NCBI RefSeq assembly: GCF_014204915.1
Contig: NZ_JACHMH010000001.1
Span: forward strand, 6,845,501-6,909,500
From: Crossiella cryophila
GTDB taxonomy: Bacteria > Actinomycetota > Actinomycetes > Mycobacteriales > Pseudonocardiaceae
DNA length: 64,000 bases
Reading direction: 5' to 3'
In this document: piece by piece, positions 17,317 to 25,596 of the stretch
Layout of the letters: each line of letters starts with the position of its first letter
How positions within the stretch are numbered: the stretch's first letter is position 1
The notes under the pieces: generated by a model
What the model was told of the DNA's origin: nothing
Database searches by the model: none
What the model saw: the letters and a program-made list of their open reading frames with translations, nothing else
Translations under genes and position numbers: made by a program

Positions 17317-17760
17317 TCAGCCGGGTGCGCGCGCCGATCGCACCGCCTGCACCGGCCGGGCCAGCAGACTTGCCACGGCCAGCCGCACACCCTCGGCCGG
17401 GTCGCCGGCGAAGACCTCGAACCGGGCCGCCGCGGGCCCGACCGGCGTCACCACGATGAAAACCTCGACCGGCCAGGCAGGCACCCCGGTGTCCTCCCGG
17501 TGCAGCCTGCTCACCTCGACGTCGGCACAGCGGATGACGAAGAACTCCGCCCCCGCGGCCAGCGCGAGTTCACCGAGACCGGCGGCCGCGCGGGCCTGAC
17601 TGCGCCCGGTGAAGACGTCCACCTCGGGCCAGGGCCCGGCATCCGGCGGCAGCCGCCACACCTGGGTGCCGTTGTAGTCCGGGGGTCCGGCCGGGATGCC
17701 GAGCACCGGATGGGTCCCGGGATCGGCCGGTTCCTGGCATGGTTCGGCGATGCTGGTCAT
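17317..17760 (-). CDS. hypothetical protein
   Basis: A 147-aa protein from ATG 17760 with GGGAG upstream. It looks soluble with mixed alpha/beta content (WRLPPDAGPWPEVDVFTG, EFFVIRCADVEVSRL, WPVEVFIVVTPVG). No family recognised. It ends 17 bp from the convergent TPR gene. Confidence 0.5.
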   Translation of the reverse strand: MTSIAEPCQEPADPGTHPVLGIPAGPPDYNGTQVWRLPPDAGPWPEVDVFTGRSQARAAAGLGELALAAGAEFFVIRCADVEVSRLHREDTGVPAWPVEVFIVVTPVGPAAARFEVFAGDPAEGVRLAVASLLARPVQAVRSARAPG

Positions 17761-17895
17761 CCGCGTCTCCCTCACGGCCGGCTACGGCGTGCTGTGCCCA
17801 CTCCGATGTAAGCCGAGTTGGCGCAATCGTTGTGGCCACGGACGGGAATGTGTCCAGATGACCCTCGGGACGCGCCCGAAGGGACCCATTCGGGC

Positions 17896-18006
17896 TCAGC
17901 CCGCATCGTCCTCGGAATAGAGCGGCTGATTCCTGGTGCGGCGCCAGTGGATCACACTGACGACGATCAGCGCCCAGAGCGGGATGCTGCACAGCCAGCC
18001 AAGCAA
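17896..18006 (-). CDS. possible small single-helix membrane protein
   Basis: A 36-aa frame from TTG 18006 with GGGAGG upstream. It encodes one membrane helix (WLCSIPLWALIVVSVIHW) and a charged tail (RRTRNQPLYSEDDAG). The frame stays open to 18219, so the start is uncertain. Hydrophobic-then-charged pattern is the main support. Confidence 0.35.
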   Translation of the reverse strand: MLGWLCSIPLWALIVVSVIHWRRTRNQPLYSEDDAG

Positions 18007-18399
18007 CGGTTTTCTCGCCTCCCACCGTCGAGCCCGGCGGGCTCCGCGCGTGGAAAGGCCGGACCGGCCCGCCGGACCAACGCAGGCTAATGCGGTGGAC
18101 TGGTCAGCCGACAGCACACCAACGGGTGAAAACCTCGGATGGCAATTTGCCAATAGCAGTCGGGCGGCCACCGGCGCTGTGTCGGCGACCGCCTCAAATT
18201 GGGCGGTTCTGCTGCTCAACGTATGGATGCCGGATGATGGTCATCGGTGCGCAACCGGCGCGGAGCCTGCGAAAGATGAGGAGGCGCACTTGCCGGAACT
18301 GTCCAGTTTCATCTGGACACCTTGTGCCGGAACGCTGTCACGAAGCCCGGGTGAGCACACAGGGCGAACAGGTGCTGTCACTGCAACTACCCTGGGCTG
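18007..18399. other. intergenic region before TnpB
   Basis: About 390 bp without a supported gene. It holds a perfect 6-bp hairpin GTCCAG-TTTCAT-CTGGAC at 18301-18318, flanked by two near-copies of GCCGGAAC (18294 and 18325 regions). This may mark the left end of the TnpB element. No tnpA is present. Confidence 0.4.
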
Positions 18400-19632
18400 G
18401 TGCAGCTCCGGTACAACTATCGCGTCTACCCGACGCCCGACCAGCAGCAGTCGCTGGCAAGGGTGTTCGGGTGCGCTCGGGTGGTATTCAACGACGGGCT
18501 GCGGGCACGGCAGACAGCACGGGACAACGGCGAGAAGTACATCTCGGATGGGGACCTGTCCAAGCAGGTCATCACCCAGGCCAAGGACACACCAGAGCGG
18601 GCGTGGCTGCGAGAGGTCTCCTCCGTGGTGTTGCAGCAGGCCCTGGCCGATCTGAACTTGGCCTACCGCAACTTCTTCGCCTCGGTCTCGGGCAAACGAA
18701 AGGGCGGTAAGGTCGGCCCGCCTCGGTTTCGGTCCCGCAAGGACAACCGACAGGCGATCCGCTTCACCAGGAACAGCAGCTTCAAGGTGCTGGTCAACGG
18801 CCACCTACGGCTACCGAAGATCGGCGAAGTACCGGTTCGCTGGTCACGCCAGCTTCCTGCCGAGCCCAGTTCACTCACCCTGATCAGAGATTCAGCGGGC
18901 CGGTACTTCGCCTCGTTCGTCGTGCGGACTGCCGATGACCAAACACTGCCGCCAGCCAAGTCCGAGGTGGGCATCGACCTGGGCCTGACCCACTTCGCCG
19001 TGCTCTCTGACGGCACGAAAATCGCCGCGCCGAGGTTCTTGCGCCAGGCCGCCCGCAAGCTGCGCCGGTTACGACAGGGTCTCTCCCGCAAGCAGCGAGG
19101 GAGTCAGAACCGCAGGAAAGCCATCGTGAAACTCGCCCGCGCTCACGCGCGGGTGGCCGACACCCGCAAGGACTGGCTGCACAAGCTCTCGACGTCGATC
19201 ATCCGCGACAACCAAGCGGTCTTCGTCGAGGACCTGTGTGTGGTTGGTCTCGGCCGGACCAGGCTGGCGAAGTCCGTGCACGACGCCGGATGGGCATCGT
19301 TCATTCGCATGTTGGAGTACAAGGCAGCCCGGTACGGCCGCACCTTCGGCCAGGTGGACCGGTTCTTCCCGTCGACCCGGACATGCTCAGACTGCGGACG
19401 GATCAACGAAAAAATGTCGTTGGAGATCCGAAGGTGGGGCTGCCGCTGCGGCAGCCACCACGACCGGGACGTCAACGCCGCGATCAACATCAAGGCCGCC
19501 GGACGGGCGGACTTCAACGACCGTGGAGCGCGGGTCAGACCAGCAGCGATGCCGGCACCGCGCAACGAAGCGGTAATCCACCCGGACGCCGCGTGCTCCA
19601 CACGCAGCGTGGAGGGAATCTCCGTCCGCTAG
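18400..19632 (+). CDS. tnpB: TnpB RNA-guided nuclease / OrfB transposase
   Basis: A 410-aa protein from GTG 18400. It has the N-terminal YRVYPTPDQQQSL wedge-domain start, a RuvC-like core with Asp193 (VGIDLGL), Glu277 (VFVEDL) and Asp357 (DRDVNAA), and a zinc finger CSDCG...CRCG between the last two. All catalytic residues are present, so the nuclease looks intact. TnpB proteins cut DNA guided by an omega RNA made from the element's 3' end. A TTA leucine codon occurs at 19069. The basic linker RRLRQGLSRKQRGSQNRRKA is typical. Confidence 0.92.
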   Translation: MQLRYNYRVYPTPDQQQSLARVFGCARVVFNDGLRARQTARDNGEKYISDGDLSKQVITQAKDTPERAWLREVSSVVLQQALADLNLAYRNFFASVSGKRKGGKVGPPRFRSRKDNRQAIRFTRNSSFKVLVNGHLRLPKIGEVPVRWSRQLPAEPSSLTLIRDSAGRYFASFVVRTADDQTLPPAKSEVGIDLGLTHFAVLSDGTKIAAPRFLRQAARKLRRLRQGLSRKQRGSQNRRKAIVKLARAHARVADTRKDWLHKLSTSIIRDNQAVFVEDLCVVGLGRTRLAKSVHDAGWASFIRMLEYKAARYGRTFGQVDRFFPSTRTCSDCGRINEKMSLEIRRWGCRCGSHHDRDVNAAINIKAAGRADFNDRGARVRPAAMPAPRNEAVIHPDAACSTRSVEGISVR

Positions 19633-19649
19633 GGCGAAGAGAACGTCAA
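19500..19649 (+). ncRNA. candidate omega RNA (reRNA) of TnpB
   Basis: In this family the guide RNA scaffold overlaps the 3' end of tnpB and runs to the right end of the element. Here the region contains the hairpin at 19596-19614 and the end-proximal CTCCGTCC/GGGCGAAGAG pair. The 5' limit is arbitrary; the guide would be the sequence just past 19649. Confidence 0.45.
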
Positions 19650-20045
19650 TCAGGTAAGAACGAGTTCCGCCGAAGCCGCCGCGAACGTCCGACCACCGGA
19701 GGTCACCTCCGCCACAACAACCCATTTACCCGGCCCGGCGACCAACGCCGGTCCCCTGGTCAGTCCCACAAAACAGGCCTGCCGAGGCGTGCTCGCCACC
19801 CGCCCGTCCGGCGCCCGCAACACCACCCGGATCCGGCAGTCCCCCGGCAGCGGCCCCTGCTGGAACGCCGACGGCGACACCGACCCACCAGCGGTCTCCA
19901 CACACGCCTGCACCTTGCCGGCCGGATCACTGCAGCTCGCGGCGGACGCACCGGCGGCGGCCGGGGTCGCGGCGAGCACCCCGAGGCCGATCGCGGCCAC
20001 GGCAACCGCACTGCCGCCCCGGATCGCCTTGTGACGCAGGGACAC
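19650..20045 (-). CDS. secreted protein of unknown function
   Basis: A 131-aa protein from GTG 20045, with AAGGAG well placed upstream. It begins with a clear signal peptide (basic SLRHKAIRGG, hydrophobic SAVAVAAIGLGVLA, then ATPAAAGASA cleavage region). The mature part has four Cys (SCSDPAG, QACVETAG, GDCRIRV, QACFVGL), suggesting two disulfides. It resembles small extracellular actinobacterial proteins of the neocarzinostatin-like immunoglobulin fold (beta-rich; VVLRAPDGRVAS), but this is only an impression. The stop codon directly abuts the right end of the TnpB element, so the original C-terminus may have been altered. Confidence 0.65.
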   Translation of the reverse strand: MSLRHKAIRGGSAVAVAAIGLGVLAATPAAAGASAASCSDPAGKVQACVETAGGSVSPSAFQQGPLPGDCRIRVVLRAPDGRVASTPRQACFVGLTRGPALVAGPGKWVVVAEVTSGGRTFAAASAELVLT

Positions 20046-20201
20046 TGAGGTCTCCTTCAACTGAGCACGCGGACCGTCCACATCGGATCGGCCAAGATCC
20101 CACGATGCCAGCCCGACCGACCGGTTGGGCGAGACTGCCTGAATGGACACAGTGCCGTGCCCAGGCGAGAACGACTGCCACCACTTCTGCCGGTGACCCA
20201 C

Positions 20202-20750
20202 TCACCCCGTCCCGAACACAACCTCCGCCGCCGGGCACAACCGCACCGTGCCACCCGGGTGGATGGCGGTGCTGAGGATCCGGTTGTGCCGGTCGACGAC
20301 CTGCTCCGCACTCAGCCCCGCCACCGGATCGCCCCCCGCGGCACCGGCATGCCCGTCACTGACCAGCACCACGTCCAGCCCGTGGCTCACCGCGGCCCGC
20401 GCGGTCGCGTCCACGCAGTAGTCGGTGGCCACCCCGGTCAGCACCAGGGTGTCCACCTCCCGCTCGGTGAGCAGCACGGCGAGATCGGTGCTGTAGAAGG
20501 CATCCGTCGCGGTCTTACGCACCACCACATCGGTCGGTTCCAGGCCCAGCCGCGCACTGAGCCGGGTGCCGGGGGCGTCGGGGTCGAACATGGAGCCGCT
20601 GGGGCCGATCTGTTGCAGCGCAAGCACGGGTGTGCCGTGCCGGCGGGCGTCGCGGGCCAGCGCGGCGATCCGGTCGGCCAGTTCGGCGCCCTGCCAGACC
20701 AGGGGGATCAGGACTTCCTGCATGTCGACGATCACCAATGCGGGCTTCAT
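20202..20750 (-). CDS. isochorismatase-like cysteine hydrolase
   Basis: A 182-aa protein with the full Asp-Lys-Cys triad of the family: Asp9 in VIVDMQ, Lys79 in VVRKTATDAF and Cys112 in GVATDYCVDATARAA. These enzymes hydrolyse isochorismate, nicotinamide, N-carbamoyl compounds and similar substrates. The absence of a helix-rich ArCP domain and the SHGLDVVLVSDGHAG segment point to the stand-alone, nicotinamidase-like branch. Start ATG 20750; ribosome site weak. Confidence 0.88.
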   Translation of the reverse strand: MKPALVIVDMQEVLIPLVWQGAELADRIAALARDARRHGTPVLALQQIGPSGSMFDPDAPGTRLSARLGLEPTDVVVRKTATDAFYSTDLAVLLTEREVDTLVLTGVATDYCVDATARAAVSHGLDVVLVSDGHAGAAGGDPVAGLSAEQVVDRHNRILSTAIHPGGTVRLCPAAEVVFGTG

Positions 20751-20780
20751 GCCGCCACAGCCTATTGCCGCGCTGGCGGC

Positions 20781-21719
20781 TCAGCCCAGTTCGCGATAGG
20801 TGACCGCCATCATCTTCATCCGCTTGATCTGGCCGGAGGAGAACACCGTCAGGCAGGCGTCGTCGCTGTAGTCCATGAAGTTGTGGATCGGGTCGGCGCC
20901 GGGTGCCGGGCAGGAGTCCCGCCCCTCCGGACACCCCTCGGAAGCCGAGGCCTGGTAAGGCGTATCGGCCACCTCATCCCCTGGGGTGTCGCACGTGCCC
21001 TGGAAGGTGTGCAGCAGTCCCAGCCAGTGGCCGACCTCGTGCGTGGCGGTGCGGCCCAGGTTGTACGGCGCGAGGGTGCCGCCGGGCACGGTGTCGAACT
21101 GGATCACCACACCGTCGATCCGCGGGTGCCGGTAGGCGTCCCAGGGGAAGGTCGCGTAGCCGAGGTTCTCCCGGGAGCCGCCGGAGGTGTTGAACCACAG
21201 GTTCAGATCGGCCGCGCTGCCCTTGCGCAGGGCCCGGCGCATGGCGAGGTCCTCGGGGCTGTCCCATTTCGCGAGGTGCCAGGCCGGGTTGACCGTCCGG
21301 TCGGTGCCGGCCAGCACGAACTGGAAGGGGGTGTTGCGGAAGTCCGTGTTCAGCACCTTGATCTGGTCGGCGATCTGCTTGTCCGGGATGTCGCCGCCGG
21401 CGAGGGTGGTGTCCTTGCTGACCACGTGCACGTACACGTTGATCGTCGCGGCGGCCAGCCGGACATCGCCGTCGGCGCCGAAGCGCCGGGTCAGCTCGGC
21501 CTGCACGGCCCGCACCTTGTCGGCGGGGACGTCGGCGTGATCACGTCCGACGGACCGCCCGGAGCCCGGCAGGCAGTCCGCGGCGGTGGGTTGGGCCGTG
21601 GTGGTGACGCCGGGGAGCAGCAGCATCGTGGCGACGAGGGTTGATCCGGCGAGTGCGGCGGCCACTTTGGCACCAGGCTGAGGCTTCTTGGTACGTTCAC
21701 GACCGCGTGCTCCTGGCAC
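20781..21719 (-). CDS. secreted zinc metalloprotease, peptidase M43 type
   Basis: A 312-aa protein with an N-terminal signal peptide (basic RGRERTKKPQPGAK then VAAALAGSTLVATMLLLPG). The zinc site is HEVGHWLGLLH (227-237), followed by Cys-rich loop (TCDTPGDEVADTPYQ) and Met-turn NFMDYSDDACLTVF. This is the layout of pappalysin/cytophagalysin metzincins. It should be exported and cleave extracellular protein. Start GTG 21719 lies only 24 bp from the divergent membrane-protein start; GTG 21665 is the alternative but would lose the basic n-region. Confidence 0.88.
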   Translation of the reverse strand: MPGARGRERTKKPQPGAKVAAALAGSTLVATMLLLPGVTTTAQPTAADCLPGSGRSVGRDHADVPADKVRAVQAELTRRFGADGDVRLAAATINVYVHVVSKDTTLAGGDIPDKQIADQIKVLNTDFRNTPFQFVLAGTDRTVNPAWHLAKWDSPEDLAMRRALRKGSAADLNLWFNTSGGSRENLGYATFPWDAYRHPRIDGVVIQFDTVPGGTLAPYNLGRTATHEVGHWLGLLHTFQGTCDTPGDEVADTPYQASASEGCPEGRDSCPAPGADPIHNFMDYSDDACLTVFSSGQIKRMKMMAVTYRELG

Positions 21720-21743
21720 GCGGTGCCAACCGGAAAGACCGCC

Positions 21744-22616
21744 ATGTCAACCACAAGCAGGGCCCGCGCCGGTTCCAGTTGGAGCCGCACCGACCACATC
21801 ACGGCCCTGCTCTGCGCGGCCGCCGGACTGCTGTGGGCACTCGCGCCCAACCCACCCGGCGCACAGCACTACCCACCCACCATGGTCCCCCGCTGGCTGA
21901 TCCTCGCCGCAGTCCTTTGTGGACTCACCACGCTCCTGCTCCGTCACTCGCGATTCCGGCCAGGCTGGCAGCGGGTCGGCGCGGCCGTGACGTTCACGCT
22001 CTTCGCCGTCAGCGGCGGGTTCGTCTTCGAGCTGCTCGGGCTGGTGGCGGTCGTGCCGTCGGCGACCGACACCGCGACCGTGCTCCTGCGCGGGCTCGCC
22101 GCGGTCAGCGCCCTGCTCTTCCTCCGGGCGACCGCCGGTCGTGGGAGCCAGTCCTGGTGGGGTTACGCCGCGTGCGCCCTGCCCCTGCCCTACCTGCTGC
22201 TCAAGACCTACTGGGCGCTGGGCGGGCAGCACGGGTTCATGCAGGCCGGTGCGCTGGGCTCGCTTTTCGGCGCGGGTCTTGGGGCTTGGCTGGCGGGTTG
22301 GGGCACGGTGCTGGCCGCACTGGTCGCGATGGTGATCGCGCTGGCCCAGGCTCGGGGGTGGGGTTCGCGTTCGGTGCGGGGCTTGCTGACGGGGGTTGGG
22401 TGGTTTGGCAGTCTGCTGCTGGTCAGTGCGGGGTTTCCCGGTGTGTATGGGGTTCTGCTGCTCGCGTTTGACTCCACAGTGGACAGTCCGCACTTCGTGA
22501 CGGGGTGGGTGCTGCCCGTCGTGTACGGGAACTTCGCGTTGTGGGGCCTCGCGCTGGCCAGGTCAACCGCGCTGGGAGGACACCGAGGAGGTCGACCGGA
22601 CCGCGCTGATCACTGA
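21744..22616 (+). CDS. polytopic membrane protein of unknown function
   Basis: A 290-aa protein from ATG 21744 with GGAAAG seven bases upstream. About eight hydrophobic helices are visible (for example ITALLCAAAGLLWALAP, LILAAVLCGLTTLLL, VGAAVTFTLFAVSGGFVF). No family recognised. It is divergent from the M43 protease with almost no spacer. The last 18 codons overlap the opposite gene at 22563. Confidence 0.65.
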   Translation: MSTTSRARAGSSWSRTDHITALLCAAAGLLWALAPNPPGAQHYPPTMVPRWLILAAVLCGLTTLLLRHSRFRPGWQRVGAAVTFTLFAVSGGFVFELLGLVAVVPSATDTATVLLRGLAAVSALLFLRATAGRGSQSWWGYAACALPLPYLLLKTYWALGGQHGFMQAGALGSLFGAGLGAWLAGWGTVLAALVAMVIALAQARGWGSRSVRGLLTGVGWFGSLLLVSAGFPGVYGVLLLAFDSTVDSPHFVTGWVLPVVYGNFALWGLALARSTALGGHRGGRPDRADH

Positions 22617-23036
22617 CTGCCACGGCGCCAGCGTCTGACCGCGCAACGGCGGCACCACCCAGCGAACCCGGCCGGGCGCCTCGGCGGACGGCAGTGGCAG
22701 CCAGGTCTGGCGGGGGATCAGGCAGACCGCGATGCGGGACAGGTCGGCCAGGGTGGTCAGGCGCAGGCTGGCGCCTGCCGGGCCGGTGAGGAAGATCCAC
22801 TCCTCCGGCCTGCCCGAGCAGCCCAGCACCGGGACGGTCAGCATGTGCAGGGCCAGCATCGAGTTGGTCTCCGCGCCCAGGCCAGCGCGCATGGCGATCG
22901 CGCCGATCTCCTCGCCGATCAGCAGTTCGCGCTCGCCGGTGTCGGGGTTGGTCCGCATCGGCCAGTGCAGGCTCTCCAGCAGACGGGTCTGGTCGAAGCG
23001 GCGGTCGCGTTGCGCGGGTTCGTCGGTGACGGTCAT
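22563..23036 (-). CDS. hypothetical protein
   Basis: A 157-aa protein from ATG 23036 with GAGGAAAG upstream. Recognisable pieces are TNPDTGERELLIGEEIGAI, WIFLTGPAGASLRL and DLSRIAVCLIPRQTWLPLP. It looks soluble and alpha/beta. I do not recognise the family. It overlaps the 3' end of the membrane protein gene by 54 bp. Confidence 0.55.
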   Translation of the reverse strand: MTVTDEPAQRDRRFDQTRLLESLHWPMRTNPDTGERELLIGEEIGAIAMRAGLGAETNSMLALHMLTVPVLGCSGRPEEWIFLTGPAGASLRLTTLADLSRIAVCLIPRQTWLPLPSAEAPGRVRWVVPPLRGQTLAPWQSVISAVRSTSSVSSQRG

Positions 23037-23205
23037 GGCGGCCGGCTTTCCTCGGTGGGCGGCGTGGCCCCGCCCAGCAGGTGTGTCAGGAAAGCACCGG
23101 TCAACTGCGCAAACGTCTAGTTGACCGGTGATCTGCCCGTCCGTCCTGCCGGTGTGCCCCCGGCGCGGCACCGGTGTGCACCGGCACCGCGCCGAGGACT
23201 CGCGG

Positions 23206-24093
23206 TCACTTCGCGGCGGCGAGCGCGGTGTCGATCACCGCGCGTCGATCCGCCAGCAACGCCTCCGCCGCGGTCTGCCCGGTCGCCGCCAGGTAGGCGT
23301 CGACCAGCCGGTTGCCCACCGCGTACCCCGCCCCGGCTGGCAGCCCGACCGGGGTCGCGCCGTAGCGGGCGGCGGCCTCGTCACCGTGCACCCAGGCGGT
23401 GAAGTTCTGCATGCCGGTGATCTCCAGGCCGGTGACGACCTTGGCGAACACCGCGTCATCACCCAGGTGCGGGACGCCGAGGCGGGCGTAGCCGAGTTCG
23501 TCGCCGTAGAGCTGGCGGGCGAAGGCGTCGGCCAGTCCCTCGGAGACGATCTGCTCCCCCACGGTCACCGTCGCCGGGTCCCAGATGACGCCGCCGGGGC
23601 TGTAGCGCAGGTTGTGGTTCAGCTCGTGCACCGCGGTCGCCTCCAGCCGGGCCAGGTTCTCCGGGTACGGCCAGAAGTTGAGGTAGATGTACCCGGACAT
23701 GCTGCCGTTGGCGTTCATACCCAGGCTCGGCCCCATGAAGTGGGCGTCGCCGGGGTCGCCGAGCACGATGAGCACGGTCAGGTCCGGCACCGTGATCCCC
23801 GGCGTCGCCGCCAGCTGCACTCCCACCGCCCGGTGCAACGCCCGCTCGATCCGGCCCCAGGCATCGGCCTGGCGCAGGCTTTCCAGGGCGTCCAGGCAAC
23901 GCTGTTCGTCCCGGTCGAGCGGGAAGCCCGAGGACATCGCGTGCATGGCGACCAGGTCGACCTCACCGGGGAAGTACCGGTACATGTCGGCGGCCGGCGC
24001 CAGCATCGCCTGCAGCAGCGCGGCGCGGTCGGCGTGCGGCGACCGCAGGATCTCCCGGATGGCCGGGTAGGTGTCCAGAACTGTGATCGTCAT
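23206..24093 (-). CDS. DUF2268 predicted Zn-dependent protease
   Basis: A 295-aa cytosolic-looking protein with a zinc motif HELNHNLRY (His156, Glu157, His160) and a following glutamate in QIVSEGLADAFA (Glu185). That is the gluzincin-like arrangement of DUF2268, a family of predicted metalloproteases related to the M61 clan. No signal peptide is seen. ATG 24093 is the start. It stands alone; the substrate is unknown. Confidence 0.8.
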   Translation of the reverse strand: MTITVLDTYPAIREILRSPHADRAALLQAMLAPAADMYRYFPGEVDLVAMHAMSSGFPLDRDEQRCLDALESLRQADAWGRIERALHRAVGVQLAATPGITVPDLTVLIVLGDPGDAHFMGPSLGMNANGSMSGYIYLNFWPYPENLARLEATAVHELNHNLRYSPGGVIWDPATVTVGEQIVSEGLADAFARQLYGDELGYARLGVPHLGDDAVFAKVVTGLEITGMQNFTAWVHGDEAAARYGATPVGLPAGAGYAVGNRLVDAYLAATGQTAAEALLADRRAVIDTALAAAK

Positions 24094-24150
24094 GCCGGGG
24101 ACGCTAAACCTTCCAGTTACGTCAAGGTCAAACCGCGCAACCCGATCGAG

Positions 24151-24393
24151 TCAGAGCCAGTCGATCACGTCCCCATCGCGGTTGAGGATCGCGTACTCGT
24201 CGGGGTAGGGCACCTCCACGCTGATCCCGTTCGGCCACACCACCACCTCGATCTTGCCCACGTTGGCCGCCGGGGTGCGCAGGTGGACGAAGTCCCCGTC
24301 GCTCAAGGAGAAGGTGCTGCCGATCGGTTCGAAGCCCACGCTGATGGTGGACCCTGGCGCGGCCGCGAACTTCAGCAGCACGGTGTCGTCCAT
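24151..24393 (-). CDS. 80-aa partner (possible immunity protein) of the 24401 gene
   Basis: An 80-aa acidic beta-rich protein (TISVGFEPIGSTFSLSDGDFV, VVVWPNGISVEVPYPDEYAIL) from ATG 24393. Its GAGG ribosome site overlaps the end of the upstream effector-like gene, whose stop is 7 bp from this start. Small, acidic and translated right after a WXG-type effector gene, it fits an immunity or chaperone protein by position. No family recognised. Confidence 0.5.
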   Translation of the reverse strand: MDDTVLLKFAAAPGSTISVGFEPIGSTFSLSDGDFVHLRTPAANVGKIEVVVWPNGISVEVPYPDEYAILNRDGDVIDWL

Positions 24394-24400
24394 CGTGTCC

Positions 24401-25261
24401 TCACCCGTCCCATGCATCGATGATCTCCTGGGCCAGCCGCACACGCGCCGGAGCTGTCTCGGCACCGCGGTTCGTGTCGGCGGCGGCCTGGTAGAAGTCT
24501 CGCAGCTGCACCGCATCGCTCCGGCTCGCGAGTGCGCGCAGCTGTTCCGGGGTCCGGGTGCCGATCAGCGCGGAGGGATTGTTGTTCGCCCAGATCTTGC
24601 GGCCGACCCCGGCCAGGCTTCCTCCGTCCAGCACCGGCACTTCGGGTCTTGGCGCGGTGTTCTTCGGGCGATCCCCGCGACGGCCTCTGCCTCTCGGGTT
24701 CAGCGGCGGCGGGATGGCCCCGCCACCTTCCGGCGGGTCGAGCGCGCTGTCCACGAGATCCGGCAGCACCAGGTCGGCCGCCCCCTGCGCGCGGGCGCCG
24801 ATCCGCCCGGCCATCTCGGCGAGGAAGATGTTGATGGTGTTGGCGACCTCCCGCAGCAGCGTCTCCTTGGCCTGGGCGTCGGCGAAGAAGCCGAAGAGGC
24901 CATTCACCTGGGCGTAGAAGGGTTCGCGGTTGGCGATGAAGGCGCGGATCTCGGTCTTGGCGTGCGCGACGTCGTTGCCGTACTGCTCGGTGAGCCAGGA
25001 CAGCTCCTTCATCCGCACGCCGTTGGCGAAGACCAGGCCGCGGAGTTTCTCGACCTTGCCGCGGAAGGTGCCGCCGTTGCCGTCGGTCCACCCGCTGACC
25101 AGCCGGGCGTCCGGCTGCTCAGCGCCGATCCGCTCGAAGGTCGCGCCGGTTTTCGCCCAGGACCTGGACAGCTCCCGCATCATCGTCTCGTCGGTGGCAG
25201 GCCATTCGGTGCGCGGGCGGACCTCGTTCCACAGACCCGAATCCGGTTCCTGGATCGCCAT
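24401..25261 (-). CDS. WXG-like T7SS effector candidate
   Basis: A 286-aa protein. The N-terminal ~150 residues are helical with RTEWPATDETMMRELSRSW and SGWTDGNGGTFRGKVEKL, the W-x-D/G arrangement of WXG100-like export domains. A Pro/Gly/Arg linker (~165-210) follows. The C-terminal module (SLAGVGRKIWANNNPSALIG, then DAVQLRDFYQAAADTN, ending RLAQEIIDAWDG) is set off from it and is probably the functional domain. Domain order resembles LXG/WXG polymorphic toxins. Enzymatic class not recognisable. It sits third in a four-gene operon after YbaB-like and WXG-like genes. Confidence 0.6.
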   Translation of the reverse strand: MAIQEPDSGLWNEVRPRTEWPATDETMMRELSRSWAKTGATFERIGAEQPDARLVSGWTDGNGGTFRGKVEKLRGLVFANGVRMKELSWLTEQYGNDVAHAKTEIRAFIANREPFYAQVNGLFGFFADAQAKETLLREVANTINIFLAEMAGRIGARAQGAADLVLPDLVDSALDPPEGGGAIPPPLNPRGRGRRGDRPKNTAPRPEVPVLDGGSLAGVGRKIWANNNPSALIGTRTPEQLRALASRSDAVQLRDFYQAAADTNRGAETAPARVRLAQEIIDAWDG

Positions 25262-25269
25262 GACAGCGC

Positions 25270-25596
25270 CTAGTACGAGTCGGGGAAGCCGAGGGCGCTG
25301 ACGTCGTCACCGCGGCGATAGACGTCCACGCTGAAGCGCCCGGCCGCGATGAGCGAGCCGTAGTCGGCCTGCCGCCGCTCCGCAGCCGGCTTCACCGGAT
25401 CGGCCTTGGCCAGGTAGCCGGGCCGGAAGGCGCGCACCAGGGTGTCGATCGGGCCGAAGCCGCCCTCCCCGGCCCGGATCTGGGCCGAGCCGTCGAGCCA
25501 GGCCACGTCCAGGTCGTGGCGCTGGGTGTCCATCGCGGCGAGCGCGGGCTCGACCTGACTGGCGACCAGGTGGATGTCCGATTTCGGCTGGTTCAT
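25270..25596 (-). CDS. 108-aa WXG100/EspC-like T7SS-associated protein
   Basis: A 108-aa protein (MNQPKSDIHLVASQVEPAL, VAWLDGSAQIRAGEGGFGPI) with a short helical layout and a W-x-x-G-type turn. It is similar in style to small T7SS-associated proteins encoded before polymorphic effectors. Its ATG overlaps the previous stop (ATGA), so it is coupled to the YbaB-like gene, and the effector-like gene follows 8 bp later. Partner or co-exported function is inferred from this context. Confidence 0.5.
   Translation of the reverse strand: MNQPKSDIHLVASQVEPALAAMDTQRHDLDVAWLDGSAQIRAGEGGFGPIDTLVRAFRPGYLAKADPVKPAAERRQADYGSLIAAGRFSVDVYRRGDDVSALGFPDSY

Larger units (their letters stand above)
18301..19649 (+). 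mobile_element. IS1341/IS605-type element with TnpB only
   Basis: The unit consists of a tnpB gene and a right end resembling those of IS200/IS605 elements: a short hairpin CTCCAC-7-GTGGAG (19596-19614), then CTCCGTCC...GGGCGAAGAG and a terminal GTCAA ending at 19649. The left limit is a guess based on the hairpin at 18301. No Y1 transposase gene is present, so mobility would need one in trans. Confidence 0.55.

Noticed and set aside
17570-18025. 151-codon minus-strand frame starting GGEKTVAWLAV
   Set aside because: Overlaps the better supported frames at 17317 and 17896 and has no coding-like composition.
20157-21644. 495-codon plus-strand frame opposite the isochorismatase and M43 genes
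   Set aside because: Both minus-strand genes have full catalytic motifs; this frame has none.
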